Both the position numbers and the translations under genes were made by a program. From assembly GCA_900544345.1 (NCBI GenBank), contig UQUR01000003.1:62001-126000 (forward strand): a DNA stretch of 64,000 nt. Direction: 5' to 3'. Under the pieces are notes generated by a model, which was given only the letters and a program-made list of their open reading frames with translations, was not told the DNA's origin and did no database searches. This document shows, piece after piece, positions 51,469 through 61,133 of this stretch. Numbering within the stretch: the stretch's first letter is position 1; each line of letters begins with the position of its first letter. The DNA is from an uncultured Sutterella sp. (GTDB taxonomy: Bacteria; Pseudomonadota; Gammaproteobacteria; Burkholderiales; Burkholderiaceae_F).

Positions 51469-52856
51469 TGTTTAATGGCGATCTTACTTACAAAGGCGGC
51501 CCATACAACTAGAACCAGAACAGGAATGCCAATCACAGCAGTCCCTATGAAAAAGAGGCTGTAGCCGATTCTTTCTACAACAAAACCCGAAAAACCGGCC
51601 AAAAATTTAGGCAGTAAAAGCATTATTGAGCTAAATAAAGCGTATTGCGTAGCCGTGTAAGCGGTATTCGTTAGGCCTGACAGATAAGCTAAGAAAGCAA
51701 CCGAAGCAATACCGGCAGCTAAGTTATCCGCACTAACAGTAAGAACCAAAAAAGGTACATGATGTCCTTGCAAAGCCAACCAAGAGAAAAGTAGATTAGT
51801 CAATGCCGATAGCAAAGCACCAAGAAAAAGTGTTTTCATCACACCAACACGTGTACTGACCACCCCTCCGATAAAGGCTCCTATCAAAGTCATTAGCACC
51901 CCAAATACTTTTGACACTGCTGCGACTTCTTCTTTTGTAAAACCAAGATCTTGATAAAAAGGATTAGCCATTACACCCATAACAACATCGGAAATTCGAT
52001 AGGTGGCAATCAATAACAAAATAACCACTGCATGCCAGCGATAGCGAGTAAAAAAATCAAGGAATGGCAAACAGGCCGCTTCATAGAGCCAAACACTTAA
52101 ACGCACTCGTCGTTCTGTCCATGAAGGATGCTTTTGCTGACAAAACTTTAATCTTTGTAGAGTTAAATCCGATATTTTTCTTTCTATTTGTCTCTGGGGT
52201 TCAGGGGATATTAAAACGGCAATAATACCGATTAGCATACTCAATGCCATCACACTATAAGCCGACTGCCAGGCAACGTGATCGTAAAGAAACTCATCAT
52301 TTGAAAAATATGCTGCCAAGGCTAAAGCACCTGCCCCAGCCCAAATCATCGCCAAACGGTAGCCTGTTTGGTACGTTGCTGCTAATGCAGCCTGTTCGGA
52401 TAGTTCTGCACTTTCTATTCTATAAGCATCCAAAGCAATGTCCTGAGTCGCAGAGGCAAAAGCCGTAAGCGTTGTTAAAACAATCATGGCTGACAGATTT
52501 TCTTTCGGATCCGTAAATCCCATAGAAAGGAGACCGCAAACGATGACACACTGAGAAAACAAAAGCCAGGAGCGTCTCCGCCCTAATTTATCCGTTAAAA
52601 AAGGTAAACAAAGATGATCAACTAATGGAGCCCAGACCCATTTGAACCCATAAGCTAAACCTACCCAGGTCACCATTCCGATAGTGCTTAATTCAACTCC
52701 AGCCTCCCGAAGCCAAAAAGACAAGGTACCTAACACCAATAAAAGGGGTAGTCCTGAAGAAAAACCGAGGAAAAACATCCTCAACGCTTCCGGTCTAGTG
52801 TAAATCTGCCAAGCAGAAAGCCAGTTTTTTGGGGAAACCGAAGATTTTATGAGCAT
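51465..52856 (-). CDS. ampG: AmpG-like muropeptide permease (MFS)
   Basis: 463-residue inner-membrane transporter with about 12-14 helices. The start FFLGFSSGLPLLLVLGTLSFWLREAG... is characteristic of AmpG, as are the LGRRRSWLL loop and ASATQDIALDAYRIE. It imports anhydro-muropeptides released by lytic transglycosylases such as Slt (6.98-9.1 kb) for recycling. Transcribed after xthA and rsuA with gaps of 2-3 bp, so the three are likely one operon. No ampC or ampR nearby. Confidence 0.9.
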   Translation of the reverse strand: MLIKSSVSPKNWLSAWQIYTRPEALRMFFLGFSSGLPLLLVLGTLSFWLREAGVELSTIGMVTWVGLAYGFKWVWAPLVDHLCLPFLTDKLGRRRSWLLFSQCVIVCGLLSMGFTDPKENLSAMIVLTTLTAFASATQDIALDAYRIESAELSEQAALAATYQTGYRLAMIWAGAGALALAAYFSNDEFLYDHVAWQSAYSVMALSMLIGIIAVLISPEPQRQIERKISDLTLQRLKFCQQKHPSWTERRVRLSVWLYEAACLPFLDFFTRYRWHAVVILLLIATYRISDVVMGVMANPFYQDLGFTKEEVAAVSKVFGVLMTLIGAFIGGVVSTRVGVMKTLFLGALLSALTNLLFSWLALQGHHVPFLVLTVSADNLAAGIASVAFLAYLSGLTNTAYTATQYALFSSIMLLLPKFLAGFSGFVVERIGYSLFFIGTAVIGIPVLVLVVWAAFVSKIAIKH

Positions 52857-52858
52857 TA

Positions 52859-53548
52859 CTAAATCAGATCCTCTTTAGTGATGAATTTCCATTGCATTGG
52901 CAATAAATCATCAGAAAGATGATATTTTCCAAACGCCTCCCGGTGCAAGAATTGGACCCGATTACCTACAGCAGCAACCATCCTTTTAACTTGATGATAC
53001 TTTCCTTGAGTTATTTTCATTAGGAAAACATGATCATTAATAATCGTCACTTCTTGCGCTGCCACTTTCTCTATCTCTCCGTCCAACAGTACACCGTCCT
53101 GCAATTGCTTCATCATTGAATCAGTCAAGGCATGCTTTACCGTTACTCTATAAAGTTTAGAAACGTGTTTTTTAGGGTGTATCAAACGATGCAATAATGG
53201 GCCATCATCGGTCAAAATCAGTAGACCCGTTGTGTCTTCATCAAGACGCCCGACAGGCTGGACACCCCTATTACGTAATGGCGCAGGTAAGAGTGAAAGC
53301 ACTGAAGGATGATGCAAAGGTTTTCTGGAACATTCATAACCTGACGGTTTATGAAGAGCGATCACTGCTTGGGATACATATGGCCACTTTACCCCATCAA
53401 CTGAAAAATTCAGTCCACTTGTATCCACTTCTGCCCATGGATCATTTCGCAAAATTCCATTAAACGTTACACGACCCTGAGCAATTATCCCGCAACATTC
53501 GTGACGGGTGCCGAATCCCTGACTAAAGAGTACTTCCTGCAACTGCAT
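52859..53548 (-). CDS. rsuA: 16S rRNA pseudouridine synthase RsuA-like
   Basis: 229 residues. N-terminal S4-like RNA-binding part (LQEVLFSQGFGTRHECCGII), then the catalytic domain: ALHKPSGYECSRK, QPVGRLDEDTTGLLILTDDG (catalytic Asp) and KLYRVTV, and the ITQGKYHQVKRM motif typical of RsuA/RluB. RsuA modifies U516; Cys-containing KPSGYECS matches RsuA rather than RluB/E/F. Middle gene of xthA-rsuA-ampG. Confidence 0.88.
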   Translation of the reverse strand: MQLQEVLFSQGFGTRHECCGIIAQGRVTFNGILRNDPWAEVDTSGLNFSVDGVKWPYVSQAVIALHKPSGYECSRKPLHHPSVLSLLPAPLRNRGVQPVGRLDEDTTGLLILTDDGPLLHRLIHPKKHVSKLYRVTVKHALTDSMMKQLQDGVLLDGEIEKVAAQEVTIINDHVFLMKITQGKYHQVKRMVAAVGNRVQFLHREAFGKYHLSDDLLPMQWKFITKEDLI

Positions 53549-53551
53549 GAA

Positions 53552-54319
53552 TTAAACCTCATAATCCACTACCAACGGTGCATGATCCGAAAATTTTTCA
53601 TTACTGTACACAAATGTTGAACGGGCTTTTTGAGCCAACCCCGGCGTTGCAATTTGATAGTCGATTCGCCAACCAACATTTTTTGCCCTAGCCTGACCTC
53701 TTTGGCTCCACCAAGTATATTGCTCTTTATTGGGCTCCAACTTTCGGAAAACATCAACCCACCCGTCAGAAAATAGATCTGTAAGCCACTGTCTCTCTTC
53801 AGGTAAAAAACCTGAATGCGCTAAATTGCCTTTCCAATTCTTAAGATCAATTTCCTTGTGAGCAATATTGACATCACCGCAAAAGACGATTTCCTTACCC
53901 AAAGTTGAGAGTTTTTTTAAATGGTCTTTAAAAATTTCTAAAAAACGGTATTTTGCCTGTTGTCTATCATCTGAACTCGTCCCTGAAGGAAAGTAAACAG
54001 AAATAACAACATAATTCTGAAACTCTGCTCTTACATAACGGCCTTCAGCATCAAACTCTTCATTACCAAAACCGATTTGAACAGATAGCGGCTTCTCTTT
54101 ACTATATAAGGCCACCCCAGAGTAGCCTTTCTTTTGAGCAGTATTCATATAAACATGGAACTGTTCGCCATGCAAAGTTTTTTCATCAAAATCAGAGGCT
54201 TGCCCTTTAAGTTCCTGCACACAAAGAATATCGGCCTGTTGTTGATCAAACCACTGCCAAAAATTCTTTTTTGATGCAGAACGCAGACCATTGGCGTTGA
54301 AAGTAATAATGCGCAACAT
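53552..54319 (-). CDS. xthA: Exodeoxyribonuclease III
   Basis: 255-residue endonuclease/exonuclease/phosphatase-fold AP endonuclease acting in base-excision repair. Motifs: ITFNANGLRSA, the metal-binding Glu in VQELKG, FCGDVNIAHKEID (catalytic Asp and Asn), WRIDYQI and the terminal SDHAPLVVDYE (Asp-His). Divergent from pyrE, an arrangement common in betaproteobacteria; the ATG-to-ATG spacer is 70 bp and carries both promoters. Confidence 0.95.
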   Translation of the reverse strand: MLRIITFNANGLRSASKKNFWQWFDQQQADILCVQELKGQASDFDEKTLHGEQFHVYMNTAQKKGYSGVALYSKEKPLSVQIGFGNEEFDAEGRYVRAEFQNYVVISVYFPSGTSSDDRQQAKYRFLEIFKDHLKKLSTLGKEIVFCGDVNIAHKEIDLKNWKGNLAHSGFLPEERQWLTDLFSDGWVDVFRKLEPNKEQYTWWSQRGQARAKNVGWRIDYQIATPGLAQKARSTFVYSNEKFSDHAPLVVDYEV

Positions 54320-54389
54320 CTATTTTCCCGTTAAAATTTGTTGTTTGGGTAATTATCCTGAATCGTCAAGAAATTTGTTGGATCTAATT

Positions 54390-55064
54390 ATGTCGTTACA
54401 ACATGAATTTATCGAATTTGCTCTGAATACCCAAGTGTTGCGTTTCGGAGAATTTAAAACCAAAGCGGGGCGTCTGTCTCCCTACTTTTTCAATCTTGGT
54501 CTCTTTAATACAGGCAAGACATTAGGGAAATTGGCTGAGTTCTATGCCCAAACTCTGTTAACTGCACGTCGAGAAGGTAAGATTGAGTTTGATATGATTT
54601 TCGGACCAGCTTATAAAGGTATTCCTTTGGCTGCAGCTGTCGCTGTCAAATTAGCCGAAATGGGCTGTGACATTCCTTATGCATTTAACCGTAAAGAAGC
54701 CAAGGATCACGGCGAAGGTGGCATGATTATTGGCTCGCCTTTAAAGGGAAAAGTGATTGTTATTGATGACGTTATTTCTGCCGGCACTTCTGTTCGTGAA
54801 TCAGTGAAATTAATTCAAGCCGCCGGTGCACAGGCAAGTGGTGTAGTCATCGCTCTGGATCGAATGGAAAAAGGCGGCAATGCTGAACAAATGACTGAAG
54901 TATCGGCCGTGCAGGATGTAATCAACACATTCCACATGCCTGTTATTTCCATTATCAATTTAAAGGACCTTTTGGCCTTCATGGATGAAGATACACCGAT
55001 GGCTCAGCAAGCTCGCGCTTACAGAGATGCTGTTCAAGCGTATCGTGACCGTTACGGAGCGTAA
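54390..55064 (+). CDS. pyrE: Orotate phosphoribosyltransferase
   Basis: Joins orotate and PRPP to form OMP in pyrimidine synthesis. 224 residues from ATG 54390 (MSLQHEFIEFALNT), chosen because family homology begins there; the frame reaches back to 54291 inside xthA without support. Orotate-site segment AGRLSPYFFNLGLF, IFGPAYKGIPLAAAVAVKLAE and the PRPP loop VIVIDDVISAGTSVRES are intact. Own terminator downstream. Confidence 0.96.
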   Translation: MSLQHEFIEFALNTQVLRFGEFKTKAGRLSPYFFNLGLFNTGKTLGKLAEFYAQTLLTARREGKIEFDMIFGPAYKGIPLAAAVAVKLAEMGCDIPYAFNRKEAKDHGEGGMIIGSPLKGKVIVIDDVISAGTSVRESVKLIQAAGAQASGVVIALDRMEKGGNAEQMTEVSAVQDVINTFHMPVISIINLKDLLAFMDEDTPMAQQARAYRDAVQAYRDRYGA

Positions 55065-55101
55065 TCGGCACCTTGAACACACCATCATTGGTTCAGATAA
55101 G

Positions 55102-55140
55102 AAATCCCTTGTGGTTGCTAACCATAAGGGATTTTCTCTT
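55102..55140. terminator. Bidirectional terminator between pyrE and gatB
   Basis: AAATCCCTT (55102-55110) and TGGTT (55112-55116) pair with AACCA (55120-55124) and AAGGGATTT (55126-55134), with one G-T wobble between, giving a 15-bp stem with a GCT loop and then TCTCTT. It lies three bases from the gatB stop. Confidence 0.88.
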
Positions 55141-55142
55141 GA

Positions 55143-56588
55143 TTAGGACAATTTCTGTCTGAGTAGTTGATTAACTTGCGCAGGATTAGCTTTGCCTTTG
55201 CTTGCCTTCATTACTTGTCCGACTAAGCCATTTAAAGCTTTTTCCTTACCTGCCTTAAATTCCTCTACATTTTTAGGGTTGTTAGCGATAACTTCATCAA
55301 CAATCTTTTCGATTGCTCCTGTATCGGAAATCTGTTTCAACCCCAATTGCTCAATTAGGGTATCAACACCTTCTTCACTACCCTGCATAATTGCTGAGAA
55401 AATCTTCTTTGCACCTTTATTGTTAATGGTGTTATCCAGTACACGAGAGATTAAAACTGAGAGTTTCTCAGGTGTCACGGGCAAAGTTTCAATAGTCATT
55501 TCTGCCTGATTGAGCGCAGCAGATACCTCGCCCATTACCCAGTTGGCTGCAATTTTCTTGTCGCTTACCTTATCGGCAACGGCCAGATAGTAATCAGCCA
55601 TAGCCTTGGATGAAGTCAGAACTGAGGCATCATAATCGGATAAACCAAAATCCTTTGTAAGACGAGCCCGCATTTGCTCAGGCAGCTCCGGCATATTTGA
55701 ACGAACACGCTCAAGCCATTCTTCAGAAATATCCAAAGGCAATAAATCAGGATCCGGAAAATAGCGATAGTCCATTGAGTCTTCTTTGGACCGCATTTCT
55801 CGAGTTTCTCCCGTATCAGGGTTATAGAGACGAGTTGCCTGAACGACCTTACCACCATCCTCAATCAGTTCAATTTGCCGACGTACCTCATACTCAATAG
55901 CATCCTGCAGGAAACGGAATGAATTGAGATTCTTAATTTCACAACGAGTACCAAACTCCTCTTGACCAACAGGACGTACACTTACATTGGCATCACAGCG
56001 GAAATTTCCGTTTTGCATATCTCCGTGACTGATACCCAACCAAACTACTAAAGCATGCAAAGTACGTGCGTAAGCCACGGCTTCTTCTGCTGAACGCAAC
56101 TCCGGTTCAGTCACAATTTCTAATAAAGGAGTACCAGCTCGATTCAGGTCTATACCGCTTTGCCCAACCTCTAAGCCGTGTACACTTTTTCCCGCGTCCT
56201 CTTCCAAATGCGCTCGAGTCAAATTAAGTGTTTTTATATACGGTTCACCTTTTTTGGGCGTGACCATAAAGGAAATTTGACCTCCAATTACAATTGGCCA
56301 CTCAAATTGACTAATTTGATAACCCTTGGGCAAATCAGGATAAAAATAATTCTTTCGGTCAAAAATTGAACGCGGAGCAACTTTTGCACCAATAGCCAAA
56401 CCAAATTTCATTGCCTTTTCCACGGCCGACTTGTTTAAAACCGGTAACGTCCCCGGCAAAGCTAAGTCCACAGCACAAGCATGAGTATTCGGTTCAGCAC
56501 CGAAGTCTGTTGATGCCGCTGAAAAAATCTTGGTCTTTGTTGATAACTGTACGTGTGTTTCAAGACCAATTACGACTTCCCATTGCAT
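55143..56588 (-). CDS. gatB: Asp/Glu-tRNA amidotransferase subunit B
   Basis: Part of GatCAB, which converts mischarged Glu-tRNA-Gln and Asp-tRNA-Asn to the correct aminoacyl-tRNAs. 481 residues from ATG 56588 (MQWEVVIGLETHVQL); the 25 extra upstream codons in the open frame overlap gatA's end and were dropped. Seen: FSAASTDFGAEPNT, LPKGYQISQFEWPI, DRKNYFYPDLPKGY, the kinase-like core and the C-terminal YqeY-like tail domain (KASKGKANPAQVNQLL). Implies this organism relies on the indirect route for Gln and/or Asn tRNA. Confidence 0.96.
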   Translation of the reverse strand: MQWEVVIGLETHVQLSTKTKIFSAASTDFGAEPNTHACAVDLALPGTLPVLNKSAVEKAMKFGLAIGAKVAPRSIFDRKNYFYPDLPKGYQISQFEWPIVIGGQISFMVTPKKGEPYIKTLNLTRAHLEEDAGKSVHGLEVGQSGIDLNRAGTPLLEIVTEPELRSAEEAVAYARTLHALVVWLGISHGDMQNGNFRCDANVSVRPVGQEEFGTRCEIKNLNSFRFLQDAIEYEVRRQIELIEDGGKVVQATRLYNPDTGETREMRSKEDSMDYRYFPDPDLLPLDISEEWLERVRSNMPELPEQMRARLTKDFGLSDYDASVLTSSKAMADYYLAVADKVSDKKIAANWVMGEVSAALNQAEMTIETLPVTPEKLSVLISRVLDNTINNKGAKKIFSAIMQGSEEGVDTLIEQLGLKQISDTGAIEKIVDEVIANNPKNVEEFKAGKEKALNGLVGQVMKASKGKANPAQVNQLLRQKLS

Positions 56589-56604
56589 ATTTTTCAATCC
56601 TATA

Positions 56605-58065
56605 TCAGTATCCGGCCGGAACACGTTTGTGCCAATCCGTTTCACATTGATAGCGGTGAGCAATCCCTAAAAGCTTAGCCTCGTTGAAACGAGCGCTAAC
56701 TAATTGGAATCCAAGGGGCAATCCGCTTGAATGAATTCCACAAGGCAACCCCATACCAGGTAAACCAGCTAAGGAAACCGGTACAGTGTAGAGGTCACTC
56801 AGATAAGCTTGAACGGGATCACTCTTTTCACCGAAGCGGTAAGCCGGTCCTGTTGTCGCCGGGCTAATGATGGCATCAACTTCCTGGCACACATTGTTAA
56901 ATTCATTAGCAATCAAACGACGCACTCGTTGAGCCTTGATGTAATAGGCATCGTAGTAACCGTGAGAAAGAACATAAGTACCGATCATGATCCGTCGCTG
57001 CGGTTCTGCACCCAAAGCTTCGGATCGACTACGTTTAATCATGTCCTGAATATCCGTGTAATGTTTGGCACGGTAACCATAGCGGACACCATCGTAACGA
57101 CTTAAATTAGAAGATGCTTCTGCACAGGCAACAACGTAATAAACAGGTACACCCAAATTAACTGTTGGCAGCTCTATATCAACAATCTTTGCTCCCATTC
57201 GTTCATATGTGTGGAGTACCTCCTCAATACTGGCCCCCAACTCTTCATCAAGTCCTTTAGCAAACCAGCTACGCGGGACACCGATTTTCACTCCTTGCAT
57301 ACTCATATCAAGACAGCGAGTGAAGTCTTCTTTGGGTAAATCCACACAAGTTGAATCTTTGGGATCAAAGTTAATCATTTCATTCATAACCCAAGCACAG
57401 TCTTGAGCTGAATGCGCTAATAACCCCGGAGTATCAAGACTGGAGGCAAAAGCGATCACCCCCCAACGACTAGGACGTCCATATGTCGGTTTTAACCCTG
57501 TGACACCAGTAAAGACAGCCGGTTCCCGAATGGAACCACCCGTATCAGTACCCGTAGCTATCGGAGCCAGATTAGCTGCCACACAACTAGATGAACCTCC
57601 GGAAGAACCTCCCGGAACGCATTCTTTATTCCAGGGGTTTAAAACCTTGCCGTAAGCAGAGTTTTCGTTTCCGCTACCCATTGCAAACTCATCGCAATTA
57701 AGTTTGCCAAGGCAAACCATTCCGGCATTCTGAAGGTTATCAACAACCGTGGCATTAAAGGGGCTCATATAGCCCTCAAGCATTTTACTGGCTGCAGTGG
57801 TTGCCCATTCCTTGGTGACAAATAGATCCTTATGAGCAATCGGAATCCCCGTTAAACGAGTTGCTGTACCATTAGCAAGACGAGCATCCGCTTCGCGGGC
57901 TTGCTTTAAAGTCTCTTCCGGTCGAACATCCAAATAAGCGTTGAGATCTTTATTTTGCTCAATACGGTCCAAATATACTTGGGCCAGCTCTACTGCGCTG
58001 ACTTCTTTGTGGACAAGTTTGTCACTGAGCTCAACGACAGAAGCATGAAAAAGTTCATTTGCCAT
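56605..58065 (-). CDS. gatA: Asp/Glu-tRNA amidotransferase subunit A
   Basis: Amidase-signature subunit releasing ammonia from glutamine. 486 residues. Ser-cisSer-Lys triad elements are HKDLF (Lys), GGSSGGSSSC (cis-Ser) and TDTGGSIREPA (nucleophile Ser). YGRPSRWGVIAFASSLD and the C-terminal PGMGLPCG segment are typical. Starts within a one-base overlap with gatC (TAATG) and ends 16 bp before gatB. Confidence 0.96.
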   Translation of the reverse strand: MANELFHASVVELSDKLVHKEVSAVELAQVYLDRIEQNKDLNAYLDVRPEETLKQAREADARLANGTATRLTGIPIAHKDLFVTKEWATTAASKMLEGYMSPFNATVVDNLQNAGMVCLGKLNCDEFAMGSGNENSAYGKVLNPWNKECVPGGSSGGSSSCVAANLAPIATGTDTGGSIREPAVFTGVTGLKPTYGRPSRWGVIAFASSLDTPGLLAHSAQDCAWVMNEMINFDPKDSTCVDLPKEDFTRCLDMSMQGVKIGVPRSWFAKGLDEELGASIEEVLHTYERMGAKIVDIELPTVNLGVPVYYVVACAEASSNLSRYDGVRYGYRAKHYTDIQDMIKRSRSEALGAEPQRRIMIGTYVLSHGYYDAYYIKAQRVRRLIANEFNNVCQEVDAIISPATTGPAYRFGEKSDPVQAYLSDLYTVPVSLAGLPGMGLPCGIHSSGLPLGFQLVSARFNEAKLLGIAHRYQCETDWHKRVPAGY

Positions 58066-58352
58066 TATTCAATCACCTGCGGAACTAAGAAATGACCCTC
58101 GGCTTGTTCGGGGGCATTCTTCATGTTATTTTCGCGATTATTTACTTCTCGAACTACGTCTTCACGAAGACGCTGAGAGCCATCATGAGGATGAGGCATG
58201 GGTTCAACACCCTCTGTATCCACAGCCTGAATGCGCTCAATCATTTGGAAAATATTATTCAATTCGCCTTGCATACGAACTGCTTGCTCATCATTGAGTT
58301 CCAAGTGACTGAGGTTGGCAATTCGACGAATATCTTCAAGAGCCAAAGTCAT
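58065..58352 (-). CDS. gatC: Asp/Glu-tRNA amidotransferase subunit C
   Basis: 95-residue stabilising subunit wrapping GatA and GatB. Begins at ATG 58352 (MTLALEDIRRIANLSHLEL), the conserved family start; the open frame to 58412 is an unsupported extension. The pattern IFQMIERIQAVDTEGVEPMPHP is standard GatC. First gene of gatCAB; divergent from rlpA across a 241-bp spacer without further genes. Confidence 0.94.
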   Translation of the reverse strand: MTLALEDIRRIANLSHLELNDEQAVRMQGELNNIFQMIERIQAVDTEGVEPMPHPHDGSQRLREDVVREVNNRENNMKNAPEQAEGHFLVPQVIE

Positions 58353-58537
58353 AGACAATTCCAATCTAAACGGGTAATACCCGCCTTCTAAAAAAAATCG
58401 ATCAGCCGACAACTGAAACGACTAGAGTTAACTTGAGAATTTTAATGATTTTCCACTACTTTTAGAATGTTTTTACTCTCAACAGTTCTTTGTGCTCCCG
58501 GGATCCTAAAGATAAAGGTATCCTAATGTTTCGAGCT

Positions 58538-58566
58538 TTGCTTTTCATAGGCACTTGGGCAATAAT
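58538..58566 (+). promoter_or_regulatory. Candidate sigma-70 promoter for rlpA
   Basis: TTGCTT (58538-58543), 17 bp, AATAAT (58561-58566). The -10 matches five of six bases, the -35 three of six. The leader to ATG 58594 would be about 20 bases. Confidence 0.4.
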
Positions 58567-58593
58567 CAATCCACTATCTGTATTTTATTCATT

Positions 58594-59715
58594 ATGCATA
58601 TCCGCTATTTATTCCACAGCCTCGTTGTCATTACCGCTGCAGTTGCACTTTCAGCATGCTCTAGCAGAGGCGGCTACTATCAAGACGATGGTCCTCCTCC
58701 TTCCGGCTTTTTCTCCAACTCAGATTACAGCAATCTGCCGGATGCCACTCCTAAATACGAAAAACCTCACAGCGGAGCAAATAAGCCTTACGTAGTCGGT
58801 GGTAAAAGGTATGTCCCGATTACAGGCGATAAACCTATGACACAAAGAGGCACAGCCTCATGGTACGGAAAAAAGTTTCACGGAAGAAAAACTTCTACAG
58901 GCGAAACTTACAATATGTACTCAATGACCGCTGCTCATAAGACAATGGAGCTACCCAGTTACGCCAAGGTTACTAATCTTAAAAACGGCAAGAGCGTCAT
59001 TGTTAGAGTAAATGATCGGGGGCCTTTTGTCGATGACCGTATCATTGATCTTTCATACGCTGCCGCTAGTAAGTTGGGATATGTAAAAAACGGAACGGCA
59101 CCTGTTAAGATAGAACGCATTCGTATGGCCGATATTAAAAATGGAAGAATCCCAACTTCTTCAAACGGCTTAATTAAATTGATTGACGATAGCAAGATAA
59201 CAGAAAACAGTGCTGATGTTGCAGCCATAGCCAGTGTTATCGGAGTAGCGGCCAGTGTGGCTCGGGCTGTCAGCGATAAGAGAAAGGAAAGTCCTAAGAG
59301 TACGACACAGTCTCCTGTGACAGAGCCAAACACCATCGTAATTGAATCGTCTCCGACAACCTCTTTAACACTTGACAGTAATCCTGAAGACTTACAAGGC
59401 GCTGTTAATCTAACGGAAGCTGCTAAGTTAGATATGGTAAGTACAGAGGTTAACCTAACTGACGTAGCAACACCAGCTCACACCCCAGCTAATCGTTGGT
59501 GTGTACAAGTAGGAGCATTTAGCTCACAAGAAAACGCTACAAATTACGCCAACACTCTTCGGTCACAACTAAACCAACCAGTCAGTGTTCGAGTTGATGG
59601 CAACCTATTTAGAGTCACAATAGGAGAGTTCAATTCTCAAGATGAAGCGACTATCCAGGCTCTTACACTTGGCGAAAATTTAGGAAAAAAATTAGTTCCT
59701 CTCCAAATTCCTTAG
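58594..59715 (+). CDS. rlpA: RlpA septal ring lytic transglycosylase lipoprotein
   Basis: 373 residues. ATG 58594 gives a clean lipoprotein signal (MHIRYLFHSLVVITAAVALS followed by AC), lipobox LSAC. DPBB/RlpA domain (about 80-180): RGTASWYGKKFHGRKTSTGE, the catalytic Asp in VRVNDRGPFVDDRIIDLS. A low-complexity Ser/Thr/Pro linker follows, then a C-terminal SPOR domain (WCVQVGAFSSQENATNYANT to the end) that targets denuded glycan at the septum. Outer-membrane lipoprotein acting on peptidoglycan. The upstream ATG frames at 58490/58555 lack signal features. Confidence 0.93.
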   Translation: MHIRYLFHSLVVITAAVALSACSSRGGYYQDDGPPPSGFFSNSDYSNLPDATPKYEKPHSGANKPYVVGGKRYVPITGDKPMTQRGTASWYGKKFHGRKTSTGETYNMYSMTAAHKTMELPSYAKVTNLKNGKSVIVRVNDRGPFVDDRIIDLSYAAASKLGYVKNGTAPVKIERIRMADIKNGRIPTSSNGLIKLIDDSKITENSADVAAIASVIGVAASVARAVSDKRKESPKSTTQSPVTEPNTIVIESSPTTSLTLDSNPEDLQGAVNLTEAAKLDMVSTEVNLTDVATPAHTPANRWCVQVGAFSSQENATNYANTLRSQLNQPVSVRVDGNLFRVTIGEFNSQDEATIQALTLGENLGKKLVPLQIP

Positions 59716-59726
59716 GAGAAATAGAA

Positions 59727-61133
59727 ATGTCATTACAAAAGGTCATTAATGAGTTTTGGGACAATCAAGCCCAACCTGCTTTAATGCGATACATTGAGAT
59801 TCCAGCTAAATCCACAGCTTATGACAGGCTCTGGGAATCTCATGGTTTTTTAAAGCAATGTTGCGAATTGGGAAAAAACTGGATTAAAGAAGTCTTACCC
59901 AGTGCTAATGTTGAGATCATTGAAGAAAAGGGGAAGACGCCTTGTTTACTGGTTGATATTCCTGCAACAGAGAAAAACTGTGAGCATAGCGTTGTTTTTT
60001 ATGGTCATTTAGATAAACAACCTGAAGCTGGGGGCTGGCGTGAGGGTTTAGGCCCCTGGAAACCTGTCGTTGAAAATAGAAAACTGTACGGACGCGGAGC
60101 AGCTGACGACGGTTACAGTCTTTTTTCAATGATCACTTCCATCTCTGCCCTTGAAAAGTTAAATCTTAGTCATCCGCGCATCATCGGTATTTTTGAAACT
60201 CAAGAAGAATCCGGCTCTAATGACCTGCCTTATTTTCTTAGGAAATTAAAAGACCGCTTTGGAAAGCCTCGTTTTTTCATTATCCTTGATAATCATTGCG
60301 GTGATTACGAACATGTTTGGTTAAGTACCTCTGTTCGAGGAGTCATTTCCGGTACTCTCAGAGTACAGAGCATGCACTACGGAGTACATTCAGGAACATA
60401 TTCCGGTATGGTTCCCGACCCCTTTGCCATTGCTCAGGCTCTCGTTGCCAGACTTCACGATCCGGTCACCGGATTCGTTAAAGTCTCCTCCTGCTATGCC
60501 GCTATTCCGACACGCAGAATTCAACAGCTTAAAAAAGCTGCCGACGTCCTCGGTGATTTGGTCTGGAATCATGCTCCTCTTTTATCCGGGGTCAAAACAA
60601 AGTGCACTTCCGATCATGAAATTCTGATTCAAGAGACATGGAAACCGGCCCTCACTGTGATCGGTGTTGACGGAATGCCCCGCATAGAAGAGGCCGGCAA
60701 TGTTATTCAGCACGCCGTCGCCTTCAGAGTCTCCATGCGGATTCCACCTGAGATTGATTTTGAGGCTGCTCAAAAGGATATTGCTCATGCACTGACAAGC
60801 AACATCCCCTACGGCTGCCAAGTCACCTGGCAATATCCGGAAAATCATCCGGGTTGGTCGGCCAAGGATAATGCTGTAGAAATTGAAGACTTATTTAATG
60901 AGTCTGCCAAAACAATTTTTGGCAAAGAAGCCGTTTTCTTAGGGCAGGGCGGCTCGATTCCAATCATCAACACTTTTGAGGAGCTTTTCCCCGACAGCGC
61001 ATTTATTCTAACCGGTGTCTTGGGACCTCAATCCAATGCACACGCACCTAATGAGTCTTTGGATATTGAATACACTAAAAAACTATCTGCCGTTATTGCT
61101 GATGCCATTCATCGTAGCGCAGGAGACAAATAA
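59727..61133 (+). CDS. M20-family dipeptidase (CNDP-like)
   Basis: 468 residues, zinc dipeptidase of the carnosinase/CPG2 type. Ligand motifs: FYGHLDKQPE (HxD), LYGRGAADDGYS (Asp), IFETQEESGSND (Glu-Glu) and NAHAPNESLD (His). The lid domain carries SMHYGVHSGTYSG, and GQGGSIPIIN is family-typical. Distinct from the M20 enzyme at 27.5 kb (different lid and length). GGAG before ATG 59727, 11 bp after rlpA, so cotranscribed with it and the next two genes. Cytoplasmic peptide use is likely. Confidence 0.88.
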   Translation: MSLQKVINEFWDNQAQPALMRYIEIPAKSTAYDRLWESHGFLKQCCELGKNWIKEVLPSANVEIIEEKGKTPCLLVDIPATEKNCEHSVVFYGHLDKQPEAGGWREGLGPWKPVVENRKLYGRGAADDGYSLFSMITSISALEKLNLSHPRIIGIFETQEESGSNDLPYFLRKLKDRFGKPRFFIILDNHCGDYEHVWLSTSVRGVISGTLRVQSMHYGVHSGTYSGMVPDPFAIAQALVARLHDPVTGFVKVSSCYAAIPTRRIQQLKKAADVLGDLVWNHAPLLSGVKTKCTSDHEILIQETWKPALTVIGVDGMPRIEEAGNVIQHAVAFRVSMRIPPEIDFEAAQKDIAHALTSNIPYGCQVTWQYPENHPGWSAKDNAVEIEDLFNESAKTIFGKEAVFLGQGGSIPIINTFEELFPDSAFILTGVLGPQSNAHAPNESLDIEYTKKLSAVIADAIHRSAGDK